Below are positions 51,372 through 60,593 of a stretch of 64,000 bases of DNA, piece after piece (position 1 is the stretch's first letter; every line of letters starts with the position of its first letter). A program made the translations under genes and the position numbers. The notes under the pieces are model-generated. The model ran no database searches. It was given only the letters and a program-made list of their open reading frames with translations, and was not told the origin of the DNA. Source of the stretch: an uncultured Syntrophobacterales bacterium (lineage in GTDB: Bacteria > Desulfobacterota > Syntrophia > Syntrophales > UBA5619). The DNA lies in assembly GCA_903928915.1 (NCBI GenBank), contig CAIYSL010000061.1, positions 1 to 64,000 on the forward strand, written 5' to 3'.

Positions 51372-52682
51372 ATGGACAGGCAGGAAGGGAGTGCAAAACA
51401 GATGGGCGAGCGGAGCGTGGATATCCCCTACGGCGCCGGGTCGGTCAGGGTGACCGTGCCGGAGGAAAACCTGATGGGGGTCTACTCCCCGAACGACGTG
51501 CCCGGCCTTGCCGACGTGCAGGCCGAGATCCGCCGCAGCCTGGCCGGGCCGATCGGGTCGCCCCCGTTTCGGGAGCTCCTGCGCGGAAAGAAGCGGGTGG
51601 TCCTCGTCGCCGACGACATCACCCGGACGACCCCGACCGCGGTTATCGTCCCGATCCTGCTCGATGAATGCAACGCCGCCGGCGTGCCGGACGGCGCAAT
51701 CAGCGTCGTCATCGCCCTGGGGACCCACCGGTTCATGACTGCCGCCGAAATCCGCGCGAAGTTCGGCGCGGAGGTCCTCCGCCGGGTGGCGGTCGTCAAC
51801 CATCCCTTCCGGGATCCGGCGGCCCACGTGGACCTGGGGCAGACGAAAAACGGCGGCCCGATCCTGATCAACCGCCAGGTGTACGAGGCGGACTTCAAGA
51901 TCGGGATCGGGAGCATCGTCCCGCACCACATCTGCGGGTTCTCCGGCGGGGCGAAGATCGTCCAGCCCGGGATCTCCGGGGAGGCCACCACCGCCTACAC
52001 CCACCTCCTGTCCGTCCGGGCGCCCAGGTCCTGGCTGGGAGTCCTCGACAACCCCATCCGCGCGGAGATGGACGAGATCGCCCGCCGGATCGGCCTGACC
52101 ACGATCCTGAACACCGTCCCGAACCGCCGCGGCGAGCCCGCGGCCGCCTTCTTCGGGGACGTGACGCTGGCCTTCGCGGCCGGCGTCCGGAAGGCCGTGG
52201 AGGTCTACGCCGTCCGGCTTCCCCAAGAGGCCGACATCGTCCTGGCCGGTTCCCACCCCTGCGACATCGATTTCTGGCAGGCCCACAAGACCCAGTACCC
52301 CGCCGACCTGGCCGTGAAGGCCGGGGGGATCGTCATCGTGGTGGCCCCTTGCGACGAGGGGGTGGCCCCGACCCACTGCGGGATCACGGAGATCGCCTGC
52401 CGCTCCGCGGCTGCCATCCGCGACCTGGTGGCTGCGGGGCGCCTGGCCGACGAGGTTGCCGCGGCCCTGGCCATCGCCTGGGCCCAGGTCAGGGAGCGCG
52501 AGCAGGTCTTTCTCGTCTCCGGCGGCATCGGCCCGGCAGAGGCGAAGAAGCTCGGGTTCAGCCATTTCGCGACGGCCCAGGCCGCGCTGGACGAGGCGCT
52601 CCGGCGCAGGGGGGCCGGCGCGAAGGTGGCCGTCCTCACCCATGCCCCGGAGATGCTCCCGGTGGTCGAGCAGAGGGGATAG
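51372..52682 (+). CDS. LarA-family nickel-dependent hydroxyacid racemase/epimerase homologue
   Basis: A 436-aa DUF2088/LarA-like protein. Residues matching the nickel-pincer (NPN) cofactor site of Lactobacillus LarA are all present: Arg85 in DDITRTTP, His119 in GTHR, His185 and Lys195 in PHHICGFSGGAKIVQPG, and His211. The spacings 119-185-195-211 equal those of LarA 108-174-184-200. Homologues racemise or epimerise various 2-hydroxyacids. It lies about 95 bp after pdxA2, so a four-carbon acid sugar substrate is inferred. The ATG at 51402 is an alternative start. The cofactor genes larB/C/E are not in the window. Confidence 0.85.
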   Translation: MDRQEGSAKQMGERSVDIPYGAGSVRVTVPEENLMGVYSPNDVPGLADVQAEIRRSLAGPIGSPPFRELLRGKKRVVLVADDITRTTPTAVIVPILLDECNAAGVPDGAISVVIALGTHRFMTAAEIRAKFGAEVLRRVAVVNHPFRDPAAHVDLGQTKNGGPILINRQVYEADFKIGIGSIVPHHICGFSGGAKIVQPGISGEATTAYTHLLSVRAPRSWLGVLDNPIRAEMDEIARRIGLTTILNTVPNRRGEPAAAFFGDVTLAFAAGVRKAVEVYAVRLPQEADIVLAGSHPCDIDFWQAHKTQYPADLAVKAGGIVIVVAPCDEGVAPTHCGITEIACRSAAAIRDLVAAGRLADEVAAALAIAWAQVREREQVFLVSGGIGPAEAKKLGFSHFATAQAALDEALRRRGAGAKVAVLTHAPEMLPVVEQRG

Positions 52683-52695
52683 CGGCGCGGTCCGG

Positions 52696-53604
52696 TCAGG
52701 CGCCCTTCATCCTCTTGGCGTAGGCGGCGGCCTCCAGCCCCGCCACGCACCCCTCGCCCACCGCCTTGGCGACCTGCCAGGGGGGGCCGCAGATATCGCC
52801 CGCCGCGTACAGTCCGGCGATGTTGGTTTCCTGCTTCTTGTCGGTGGCGATGTACTTCATCGTTTCCGCGTCCAGGGCGACGCCGAGCTCGGCGGCGAGG
52901 TCGACGGCCCCTTTTGCCCCCAGGACGATGAACATCCCGGTCAGCTCGATGCGGGTGCCGTCGTCGAGGACGATCCCCTGTACGGCCCGGTCGGCGATGA
53001 TCTCCGTCACCCGGCGCCCCTCGTGGAAGATGATGTCGCTCTGCCGCATCCTATCGGCCAGCTCGGCGGCCACGTCGAGCCGTTCGCACACCAGATGCAC
53101 CGACTTGGCGTACAAAAGCAGCGTCAATGCGCTGCTGACGGCCGCGCTTTCACAGCCGATGACGGCCACCGTCTGGTCCCGGTAGAACCCTGCATCGCAG
53201 TCCACGCAGTAGCTCACCCCCCGGCCGATGAATTCGCCTTCCCTCTTCAGCCCCAGCTTGTTGCGGGAGATCCCCATGGCCAGGATCACCGCGCGGCCGG
53301 TCACGGTCCTGCCCCCCTCCAGGGCCAGAGCGAAGGCCCCGTCCTTCTCCGTCAGGGCCGTCACGTCCTCTTCCCGGAATTCCACCCCTGCGCTCGATGC
53401 CTTTTCATACCCCCCCCGCAGCAGATCGGCCCCGGTGTCCCCGTCGACGCAGCAGTAGTTCTCGATATGCGCCTTGAAGGTGCTGCTCTTGCGGAGTTTT
53501 CCGAGCACGAGCACCGATACCTTCCTGCGCACCGCGTGGATGGCAGCCTGGAGGCCCGCCGGACCCGCTCCCAGAATGATCACGTCGTACACCTGCTCGC
53601 TCAT
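52696..53604 (-). CDS. thioredoxin reductase-like FAD/NAD(P) oxidoreductase
   Basis: A 302-aa two-dinucleotide-binding-domain flavoprotein. The FAD loop is IILGAGPAGLQAAIHAV, the redox-active disulfide Cys133/Cys136 is in SYCVDCDAGF, the NAD(P) loop region is VIGCESAAVSSAL, and AGLYAAGDICGPPWQ binds FAD. It resembles TrxB but has CVDC instead of the usual CATC, plus a Cys pair at 51-52, so its partner may not be thioredoxin. The start at 53604 has GGAGGAAAAG upstream. It follows the RND gene by 42 bp. Confidence 0.85.
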   Translation of the reverse strand: MSEQVYDVIILGAGPAGLQAAIHAVRRKVSVLVLGKLRKSSTFKAHIENYCCVDGDTGADLLRGGYEKASSAGVEFREEDVTALTEKDGAFALALEGGRTVTGRAVILAMGISRNKLGLKREGEFIGRGVSYCVDCDAGFYRDQTVAVIGCESAAVSSALTLLLYAKSVHLVCERLDVAAELADRMRQSDIIFHEGRRVTEIIADRAVQGIVLDDGTRIELTGMFIVLGAKGAVDLAAELGVALDAETMKYIATDKKQETNIAGLYAAGDICGPPWQVAKAVGEGCVAGLEAAAYAKRMKGA

Positions 53605-53646
53605 CTTTTCCTCCTTATGTACGGGATACGCGAGGGTTCGCAACAA

Positions 53647-56600
53647 TCAGCGCCGGCTGTCCGGAAGGTTTCGCGCCTGCCCGCCCTCCGCGGACGCGTT
53701 CCCGGCCGGAGACCCCTCCGGCGCGACGGCCGCCTCCCGCGCCCGATCCCGGCCGTGGTCGCGGGCGATCAGCAGGTAGATCGAAGGCACCACGAACAGC
53801 GTGAACAGGGTGCCGATGAACATCCCGCCCACCAGGACCAGCCCGATGGAGTTGCGGGCCGCGGCGCCGGCGCCGCTGACGAGGGTCAGCGGGAAATGGC
53901 CGGCGATGGTGGCGGCGCTGACCATCAGGATCGGCCGCAGGCGGATGACCGCCGCCCGGTGCACCGCCTCCCGCTTGGACAGCCCCTCGCGCTGCAGCCG
54001 GTTGGCGAACTCGACGATCAGGATGCCGTTCTTCGACACCAGCCCCACCAGGGTCACCAGCCCCACCTGCGAGTAGATGTTGAGCGTGGTCGTCCAGCCG
54101 CTCGTCCAGAACGGGACGTTCGGGTCGGGTATCTTCAGGAAGGTGAACAACAGCGCGCCGGACATGGCCAGCGGCACCGACCCGGCCAGGATGACGAAGG
54201 GATCGCGGAAGCTGTTGAACTGGGCGGCCAGGGCCAGGAAGATCAGAACCACCGCTAGGTTGAAGGCGGGCAGGAATTTGTTTCCCTCGGTGCGCAGCTG
54301 CCGGGACTCGCCGGTGTAGTCGATGACGTATCCCCGCGGCAGGATCCGGGCGGCCTCGTCCTCCAGAAACCGGAGCGCCTCGTCCAGCGGCCGAAGCGGC
54401 ACTCCGCTGATCTTCACGGCGTTGAGCTGCTGAAACCGGTTGAGCGAACGCGGTACCACCGACTCGCTGAGGGTGGCCACGGTGGCAAGCGGGACCAGCT
54501 TGCCGTTCGGGCCGGTGACGTACACGTCCTTGAGCTGGTCGGGGTTGAGGCGGTCGACCCGCTGGATCTGCGGGATCACCTTGTAGCTGCGGCCGGCGAT
54601 ATCGAAGCGGTTGACGAAGTCGCCGCCCACCAGCCCCCCCAGGTCGCCGGCGATCTGGCCGAGGTTCAGCCCCAGCGAAGCCACCTTGTCCCGGTCGATC
54701 ACGAACCGGGTCTCGGGCTGGTCCACCTTCACGTCGATCAGGGGCGGAAAGGCGAACATCTTGCTTGCCATCGCCTTCTGCCGCAACTGGTGCGCGAATT
54801 CCAGGATCTGCCCGGTTTCGGCGGTCGATGCCAGGATGATCTCCACCGGAAAATCGCCGCCGCCGGGCAGCGCCGGCCGGATCGTCGCAAAGGCCCTGAT
54901 CCCGGGGACCTGCTGGAGCTGCCGCTGGACCTCGGGGAGCATCTGGAAGATGGTCCGCTCCCGTTCGGCCCAGGGTTTTACCACCATGCCGGCAAACCCG
55001 CTGCTGGGGAAAGTGATCTGGAAGGTGTAGGCGGTTTCCGGAACGGCCATGAACACCCGGTTGACCTCCGCGGTGTAGCGGACGTTCTGGTCGAGGGTGG
55101 AGTTTGCCGCGGCCTCGACGATGCCGAAGATCACCCCCTGGTCCTCGGTGGGGGCGAGCTCCGTCGCGGAGAGGAAGAACAGCGCCGGGCCGGTCAGGGT
55201 GACGCAGATCCAGACGGTGATGATCGCCGGCCGCACCGCCAGGGTCCCGGCGAGGAGACGGCCGTAGAGGTTCTTGAACCGTTCGAAGTCGCGGGTTATG
55301 CGGCCCGCCAGGCCGCGCCCCTCCCCGCCGGGTTTGAGGAGCTTCGCCGACATGACCGGCGACAGGGTCAGGGCCACGACCCCGGAGATGGCGACCGCCC
55401 CGGCCAGGGTGACGGCGAACTCGCGGAAGAGCGAACCGGTCAGCCCCCCCTGCAGGCCGATCGGGAGGTAGACCGTTGCCAGGGTGACGGTCATGGCGAT
55501 GATCGGTCCGACCAGCTCGCGGGCGCCCACCAGCGCGGCCTCGGTCGGCGATTTCCCGTCGCGCAGATGGCGCTCCACGTTCTCCACCACAACGATGGCG
55601 TCGTCGACGACCAGCCCCACGGACAGGACGATGGCCAGGAGCGTCAGCAGGTTGATCGTGAACCCGAACACCTGCATCAGAAAGACCCCGCCGACGAGCG
55701 ATAGCGGGATCGCCACGATCGGCACCAAGACGGTGCGGAAGGAGCCGAGGAACAGAAAGATGACGACCATGACGATCACCAGCGTGTCGCCGAGGGTCCG
55801 GAGCACCTCGCGGACGGCGCTGGAGATGTAGGTCGTGGCATCATAGCCGATCACCGCCTTCAGCCCGACCGGGAGGTCGCGCTGGAGGCCGTCCAGCTCC
55901 TGGCGGACCCGCTTGATCACGTCGAGCGAGTTGGCGGTGGGCAGCGGCCAGATCCCCATGAACACGGCGGTCCTGCCGGAAAAACGGACCTCCGCGTCGT
56001 AGTCCTCGGCCCCGAGCACCACGTCGGCGATGTCGGCCAGCCGCACGATGATCCCGCCGCGCTCGCTCACCACGAGGCGCTTGAACTCGTCGACCGTGTT
56101 GAGGTTGGTGTCGGCGGTGAGGTTGACCTGGATGTACTGCCCCTTGGTGCGGCCGAGGGCGGCCAGGAAGTTGTTGGCGGCCAGGGCCCGGCGCACCTGC
56201 GCGGGGCTCACGTTCAGGGCGCCCATCCGTTCCGGTTTGAGCCAGACCCGCATGGCAAAGGTCCGGGCGCCGAGGATGTCGGCCCGTTGCACCCCGGGGA
56301 TGGCGGAGAGACGCGGCTGGACGACCCGCACCAGGAAATCGGTGATCTCGTTGTGGGCGAGGATGTCGGAGCTGAAGCTCAGGTAGGCCGAGGCAAACCG
56401 GCTGTCGGCCGACACGATGTTGATGACCGGCACCTCCGCCTCCGGGGGGAGGTCGCGGCGCACCTGGTCTACCTTGGAGCCGATCTCGGCCAGGGCCTTG
56501 GTGGAGTCGTAGTTGAGCCTGAGGCGCGCGGTGATCGTCGACAGGCCCAGGGTGCTCTGCGACTCCAGGTATTCGATGCCGTCGGCCGCGGCGATGACCC

Positions 56601-56805
56601 GCTCCAAGGGCGAGGTGATGAACCCGCGCACCAGCTCGGCGCTGGCGCCCACGTACGCCGTCGTCACGGTCACCGAAGCGATCTCGCTTGCCGGATACTG
56701 GCGGACGTTCAGGGCCCGGATCGCCTGCAGGCCGGCGACGATGATCAGCAGGTTGACCACGATGGCCAGCACGGGGCGGCGGATGAACAGGTCGGTGATC
56801 TTCAT
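53647..56805 (-). CDS. RND efflux pump inner membrane transporter (HAE1/AcrB-like)
   Basis: A 1052-aa proton-driven pump protein. The N-terminus ITDLFIRRPVLAIVVNLLIIV is the first TM of the family. Two large periplasmic loops follow TM1 and TM7, and TM4 carries the paired Asp in LVVDDAIVVVENVERHL. FRTVLVPIVAIPLSLVGGVF and the C-terminal LVSKNGILIVEFAN are typical of drug- or hydrophobe-exporting members (MexB/AcrB) rather than CusA metal pumps. The ATG at 56805 is used; a GTG at 56811 overlapping the HlyD stop is an alternative. Confidence 0.93.
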   Translation of the reverse strand: MKITDLFIRRPVLAIVVNLLIIVAGLQAIRALNVRQYPASEIASVTVTTAYVGASAELVRGFITSPLERVIAAADGIEYLESQSTLGLSTITARLRLNYDSTKALAEIGSKVDQVRRDLPPEAEVPVINIVSADSRFASAYLSFSSDILAHNEITDFLVRVVQPRLSAIPGVQRADILGARTFAMRVWLKPERMGALNVSPAQVRRALAANNFLAALGRTKGQYIQVNLTADTNLNTVDEFKRLVVSERGGIIVRLADIADVVLGAEDYDAEVRFSGRTAVFMGIWPLPTANSLDVIKRVRQELDGLQRDLPVGLKAVIGYDATTYISSAVREVLRTLGDTLVIVMVVIFLFLGSFRTVLVPIVAIPLSLVGGVFLMQVFGFTINLLTLLAIVLSVGLVVDDAIVVVENVERHLRDGKSPTEAALVGARELVGPIIAMTVTLATVYLPIGLQGGLTGSLFREFAVTLAGAVAISGVVALTLSPVMSAKLLKPGGEGRGLAGRITRDFERFKNLYGRLLAGTLAVRPAIITVWICVTLTGPALFFLSATELAPTEDQGVIFGIVEAAANSTLDQNVRYTAEVNRVFMAVPETAYTFQITFPSSGFAGMVVKPWAERERTIFQMLPEVQRQLQQVPGIRAFATIRPALPGGGDFPVEIILASTAETGQILEFAHQLRQKAMASKMFAFPPLIDVKVDQPETRFVIDRDKVASLGLNLGQIAGDLGGLVGGDFVNRFDIAGRSYKVIPQIQRVDRLNPDQLKDVYVTGPNGKLVPLATVATLSESVVPRSLNRFQQLNAVKISGVPLRPLDEALRFLEDEAARILPRGYVIDYTGESRQLRTEGNKFLPAFNLAVVLIFLALAAQFNSFRDPFVILAGSVPLAMSGALLFTFLKIPDPNVPFWTSGWTTTLNIYSQVGLVTLVGLVSKNGILIVEFANRLQREGLSKREAVHRAAVIRLRPILMVSAATIAGHFPLTLVSGAGAAARNSIGLVLVGGMFIGTLFTLFVVPSIYLLIARDHGRDRAREAAVAPEGSPAGNASAEGGQARNLPDSRR

Positions 56806-56807
56806 GG

Positions 56808-58166
56808 TCACCTGTTCTCGGGCGCGGGCGACTGCTCGAACTGAAGCGCCTTGGTGTTGTCGATAACCACCGCCTGGCCGGTGCGGAGCTTGAACACGCC
56901 GGTGCTGACGATCTCGTCCCCCTCCTTCAGCCCGTCGGTGACGGCAACGAAGTCGCCGCGTTTCTCGCCGAGCCGGATGAACTGCTGGCGGACTACCGTA
57001 CCCCCCTCCCTGTATGCCTCCCCCGCACGGGGGGAGGGAGCAGGGTTATTCCCCCCCGCACTGGTTGGGGGAGGAGGTTCCTTCCCCCTTCCCGCACTAG
57101 CTGAGAGAGGGCGCTCTTGCCCCTCCCCCTTGACGGGTGAGGGCAGGGCGGGGGTGACGACTCCCGCACCAGTCGAGGGAGGAGGTTCCTTCCCCTTTCC
57201 CGCACTAGCCATGGGAGGAGATTCTTTCCCCTCCCCCTTGACGGGGGTGGGTGGGGTGGGGGTGACCACGAACACCGAGTCGCCGTACGGGGCGTACAGC
57301 ACGGCCGTGGCGGGGATGGCGATCACGCGCTTGCGGACGGGGAGCCGGACCGCCACGGTGACGAACATGCCGGGCAGGAGCTTTTCCGCGCGGTTTGCCA
57401 GCGTCGCCTGGAGCTGGATGGTGCGGGTTTCCGCGTCGACCAGCGGGTTCACCGCCGTGATATGCCCCTCCACGGTCACGCCGGGAAGGACATCGCAGGT
57501 CACCCGTACCGGGAGGCCGGGGCGGAGCAGACCCAGCTGCTGCTGCGGCAGGCTGAAGTTGGCGAAGATCGGGTCCAGGGCCTGCAGCGTGACGATCGGG
57601 TCTCCCTCGCGGAGTATCTGCCCGAGGTTCGCCTGCCGGATGCCCAGGCGGCCGCTGAACGGGGCGCGGATCGTCTTCTTGGCGATCAGGGTAGCGATGG
57701 CGTCGGCCTGGGCCGTTGCCTGCTCGTGGCCGGCGACGGAGGCGTCGTAGTCGGCCTGCGAGACGATCCGCTCCGGCAGCAGCTGTCTGTTGCGGTCGAG
57801 GACGGTCCCGGCCAGCTTCGTCTGGGCGATGGCGCCGGCAATCTGGGCCTCTTCCGAGGCGGTGTCCTGGCGGATCAGCAGGTCCCCTTTCCGCACGTTC
57901 GTCCCCGGCTGAAAGGCGATTTCCACCACCTTCCCGGGCAGTTCGGCGGCAATGGTTACCCCCTGGACCGCAGTCAGAGAGCCGACGGCCGTGAGGGCGG
58001 TCTCCCAGGTTGCCGACCGGGCACGGGCGGTGGTTACCGTCTCCGGCGGCGGAACCGCCTTCCGGCCCGCTTCGTCCATTGCCCGGAACTGCAGCAGCTT
58101 GACGCCGGCCAGGACTGCGACGAAAATCGACAGGCAAAGCACGGTGAGTGCGATGGCTTTCTTCAT
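56808..58166 (-). CDS. RND membrane fusion protein (HlyD/AcrA-like) with in-frame repeat insertion
   Basis: A 452-aa periplasmic adaptor. One N-terminal TM anchor (about 4-25), then the beta-barrel/lipoyl/hairpin order: VTIAAELPGKVVEIAFQPG, ADYDASVAGHEQA coiled coil, RAPFSGRLGIRQANLGQ and LLPGMFVTVAVRL. Residues about 301-388 are a Pro/Gly/Ser-rich insertion in the membrane-proximal domain, encoded by a GC-rich repeat. Without it the length would be about 365 aa, normal for the family. The fold resumes at VVRQQFIRLGEK. It lies between the TolC-like and RND genes. Confidence 0.88.
   Translation of the reverse strand: MKKAIALTVLCLSIFVAVLAGVKLLQFRAMDEAGRKAVPPPETVTTARARSATWETALTAVGSLTAVQGVTIAAELPGKVVEIAFQPGTNVRKGDLLIRQDTASEEAQIAGAIAQTKLAGTVLDRNRQLLPERIVSQADYDASVAGHEQATAQADAIATLIAKKTIRAPFSGRLGIRQANLGQILREGDPIVTLQALDPIFANFSLPQQQLGLLRPGLPVRVTCDVLPGVTVEGHITAVNPLVDAETRTIQLQATLANRAEKLLPGMFVTVAVRLPVRKRVIAIPATAVLYAPYGDSVFVVTPTPPTPVKGEGKESPPMASAGKGKEPPPSTGAGVVTPALPSPVKGEGQERPLSASAGRGKEPPPPTSAGGNNPAPSPRAGEAYREGGTVVRQQFIRLGEKRGDFVAVTDGLKEGDEIVSTGVFKLRTGQAVVIDNTKALQFEQSPAPENR
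57001..57267. repeat. 108-bp direct repeat inserted within the HlyD-like gene
   Basis: Two direct units of 108 bp start at 57071 and 57179, both opening GAGGAGGTTCCTTCCCC, and a partial unit precedes them (about 57051-57070). The core CCTCCCCCTTGACGGG is a GC-rich palindromic intergenic repeat type. The period of 36 codons keeps the reading frame open, which explains the in-frame insertion. Confidence 0.75.
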
Positions 58167-58269
58167 GGTCGCGCCCGGGGTATCGTAGGGGTTGTCTCTG
58201 CTTGCTATGTAACCCAACTGGCTCCCCTGCTGAATGGGGGGTTCTCCGGTAGGTATCGGGTGGACAAAT

Positions 58270-59763
58270 CTATGGTGCCGCGGCCGGCGCGGCATCGCCG
58301 GTCTGGGGGGGACGGTTCCACCATCCGCCCCCCAGCGCCTGGAACAGCGCCGCCGTATCGGCGAGGCGGGCGGCCTGCGCCTGCACCAGGTCGATCCGCA
58401 CCTGCCGGTACTGGCGTTCGGCGCTGAGCAGGGAAAGGGCGCCTACGGCCCCCAGCGCGAACTGCTTCTCGGTGAGTGCGACGGTTGCTCTCGCCTCGGC
58501 CTCCGCCTCCGCCAGCGCCGCGAGGGTGCGGGCGTCCGCCTCCAGGGCCCTGAGCACGTCGGCCACGTTCTGGAAGGCCTGCAGGACCGTGGCCCGGTAC
58601 TGGGCGGCGGCCTGGTCGTAGGCGGCAAGCGCGGCGCGCCGCCGGGCATCCAGCTCCCCGCCTCGGAACAGCGGCTGCAGCAAACCCGCCCCCAGGGAAA
58701 AGACGGAGGTGCCGCTGCCGAAGAGGCCGCCGATCCTGTCGGCCTCGGTCCCGTAGCTGCCGGTCAGCGTGAGCTGCGGATAGAGATTCGCCGTTGCCAC
58801 CCCAACCTGGGCGCTGGCCGCGTGCAGCAGCTCTTCCGCGGCGCGGATGTCGGGACGCTGCCGCGCCAGCGACGAGGGCAGGCTCACCGGAAGCTCCTCG
58901 GGCAGCCGCAGGGTATCGATGCCGAATTCGGGCAGGGTCTCCGCTTCGTGGGGATACCGCCCCGCAAGCACGGCGAGCAGATGGCGGGTCTGGGCCAGTT
59001 CCTTTTCCAGCGGCGGCAGGGCGGCCCGGGTCCGGGCGATCTCCGTCCGCTGCGCCAGCAGGTCGGCGCGGGAAACGCTGCCGAGCCGAAGCTGACTGTC
59101 GATCAGGGCGAGCTGCCTCTCCTGCAGGCTGAGAATATCGCGCGTGACCGCCAGCCGGGCGCGGAGCGCCGCTTCCTTCACCGCGGTCGTGACGATGTTG
59201 GCGGTGAGCGCCAGATAGACGCCTTCGAGCTGGAAGCGCTGAAAATCGACCTGCGCCTGGAGCGCCTCCAGTTGGCGGCGCACGCCTCCGAACAGGTCGA
59301 GGGTGTAGGAGACGCTCACCGAGGCGTTGAACAGCGTAGAGGCCCCGGACCCGGTCCGGCCGGTCGCCGCCTCGGACTGCCGGGTGCGGTAGGCGGAGGC
59401 GGTCGCATCGACGGCGGGAACGAGCTGCCCCGCCTGGGCCTGCCTGATTTCCTGGGCCTGGAGGAGGGCCGCCTGTGCGGCGGCGGTGGTCGGGTTGTCC
59501 GCCAGGGCCCGGCGGATCAGCGCGGTCAGCGCCTCGGAGCGAAACAGGGTCCACCACTGCTCGGGGATGTCCCGGCCGGGGACGAAGCGCTGCGCCGCGC
59601 CGGCGCCGGGCGCAGCGGCCGTCTGAGCCGGGAAGGTCCCCCCCGTATAGGCGGCAGCACCCGGGTCATCGGGCCGCCGGTAGTCGGGTCCGACGGCGCA
59701 CCCGCTCAGCGCCGCTGCCGCAAGCGCGAACCCCGCCATCAGGATGCAAAATCGGTTACGCAT
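58270..59763 (-). CDS. outer membrane efflux lipoprotein (TolC/OprM/NodT family)
   Basis: A 497-aa outer membrane channel with a lipoprotein signal (lipobox LSGC). The mature N-terminus CAVGPDYRRPD is the NodT/OprM hallmark, with a WWTLF motif following. Two OEP repeats with long coiled coils (LTALIRRALADNPTTAAAQA and the matching half near 280-480) and TLDLFGG are present. It is the first gene of the tripartite pump operon; the 103-bp gap to the HlyD gene has no strong signal. A promoter candidate abuts the start codon. Confidence 0.92.
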   Translation of the reverse strand: MRNRFCILMAGFALAAAALSGCAVGPDYRRPDDPGAAAYTGGTFPAQTAAAPGAGAAQRFVPGRDIPEQWWTLFRSEALTALIRRALADNPTTAAAQAALLQAQEIRQAQAGQLVPAVDATASAYRTRQSEAATGRTGSGASTLFNASVSVSYTLDLFGGVRRQLEALQAQVDFQRFQLEGVYLALTANIVTTAVKEAALRARLAVTRDILSLQERQLALIDSQLRLGSVSRADLLAQRTEIARTRAALPPLEKELAQTRHLLAVLAGRYPHEAETLPEFGIDTLRLPEELPVSLPSSLARQRPDIRAAEELLHAASAQVGVATANLYPQLTLTGSYGTEADRIGGLFGSGTSVFSLGAGLLQPLFRGGELDARRRAALAAYDQAAAQYRATVLQAFQNVADVLRALEADARTLAALAEAEAEARATVALTEKQFALGAVGALSLLSAERQYRQVRIDLVQAQAARLADTAALFQALGGGWWNRPPQTGDAAPAAAP

Positions 59764-59769
59764 ACAAAC

Positions 59770-59797
59770 AACCTAATCATCGCCGTCGGGATGTCAA
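59770..59797 (-). promoter_or_regulatory. putative sigma-70 promoter abutting the efflux operon start codon
   Basis: On the minus strand TTGACA (59792-59797), a 16-bp spacer and TAGGTT (59770-59775). Only six bases lie between the -10 and the ATG at 59763, so a transcript from here would be leaderless. The -10 match is modest. Confidence 0.35.
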
Positions 59798-59866
59798 AGC
59801 CCGCCGCCGCGGCAACAGCGGAGAATGGTCTGCCCCGTACGGACGCCGGAGTAATGACGGCGGATG

Positions 59867-60538
59867 TCACCCCAGACGCCCGAGCGCCTCTGTTGCGAGT
59901 CTGCCGACGGTTACGGAACGGAACTCCCCCTGCTCGTACAGCCGCAGCGGTGCGGGATCGTCCTGGAGGCGCGCGATGCACCCCCGGGCCGCATCGACCC
60001 CCAGCAGGCCTGCCGCGCGGGCCGCAAGCCCCCGGACCTCCGGGTCTTCCGAAACCAGGTAGGGCATTAGCAGGACCGGCGCCTCCCCGGCCCGGAGAAC
60101 GTCCGGCCGGGCAGCGGCCAGGCGTCCGATGCCCCACAGCAGGCCCCGCCGCAGGCCGGGCAGCTCCAGGGTGAAACCATCCGCCCGCATGCAGGCCGTG
60201 AGAAAAAAGGCATATTCCGCCGCGAGCCCCGCATGGTCGGCCATGATTTCCGCCAGCGCCTCGGGGGCCCCCCAGCCGACGCAGCCCGACTCGTCGTTCA
60301 GGTTCCACATCAGCCGCCGCATAATCGCGCGGGCGGCTTCGATGTCCTGGTCGGCGAGTTCCGCCGTCAGGATGCCGAGGCAGGAGACGGCGTGCCACTT
60401 GATGCGCTCCTCGGTGCGGCACAGGGCGCCGATCAGGGGTGAGAGCACCCGGCGGGGCGGGAGGCGGCGCAGCCCGGCCAGAACCGCCGCGAGCGGCCCT
60501 TCGCCGAGTATCGTGATGATCCTGCTGTTCGATTTCAT
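59867..60538 (-). CDS. HEAT-repeat-like protein of the DVU0298 family
   Basis: A 223-aa all-helical protein. Conserved wording of the DVU_0298 family is visible: ERIKWHAVSCLGILTAELA, RRLMWNLNDESGCVGWGAPEALAEIMA and GRLAAARPDVL. It likely forms a HEAT-like scaffold; the function is unknown. The family is known mainly from sulfate- and metal-reducing Desulfobacterota, which supports the taxonomic guess. The start at 60538 lacks a strong ribosome-binding site. It lies 55 bp after the DUF72 gene. Confidence 0.75.
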   Translation of the reverse strand: MKSNSRIITILGEGPLAAVLAGLRRLPPRRVLSPLIGALCRTEERIKWHAVSCLGILTAELADQDIEAARAIMRRLMWNLNDESGCVGWGAPEALAEIMADHAGLAAEYAFFLTACMRADGFTLELPGLRRGLLWGIGRLAAARPDVLRAGEAPVLLMPYLVSEDPEVRGLAARAAGLLGVDAARGCIARLQDDPAPLRLYEQGEFRSVTVGRLATEALGRLG

Positions 60539-60593
60539 CGGGATATCCGGACTGTCGGACCGGGTAGTTTGCCGCGGCGGGCCAAACCCCGGA

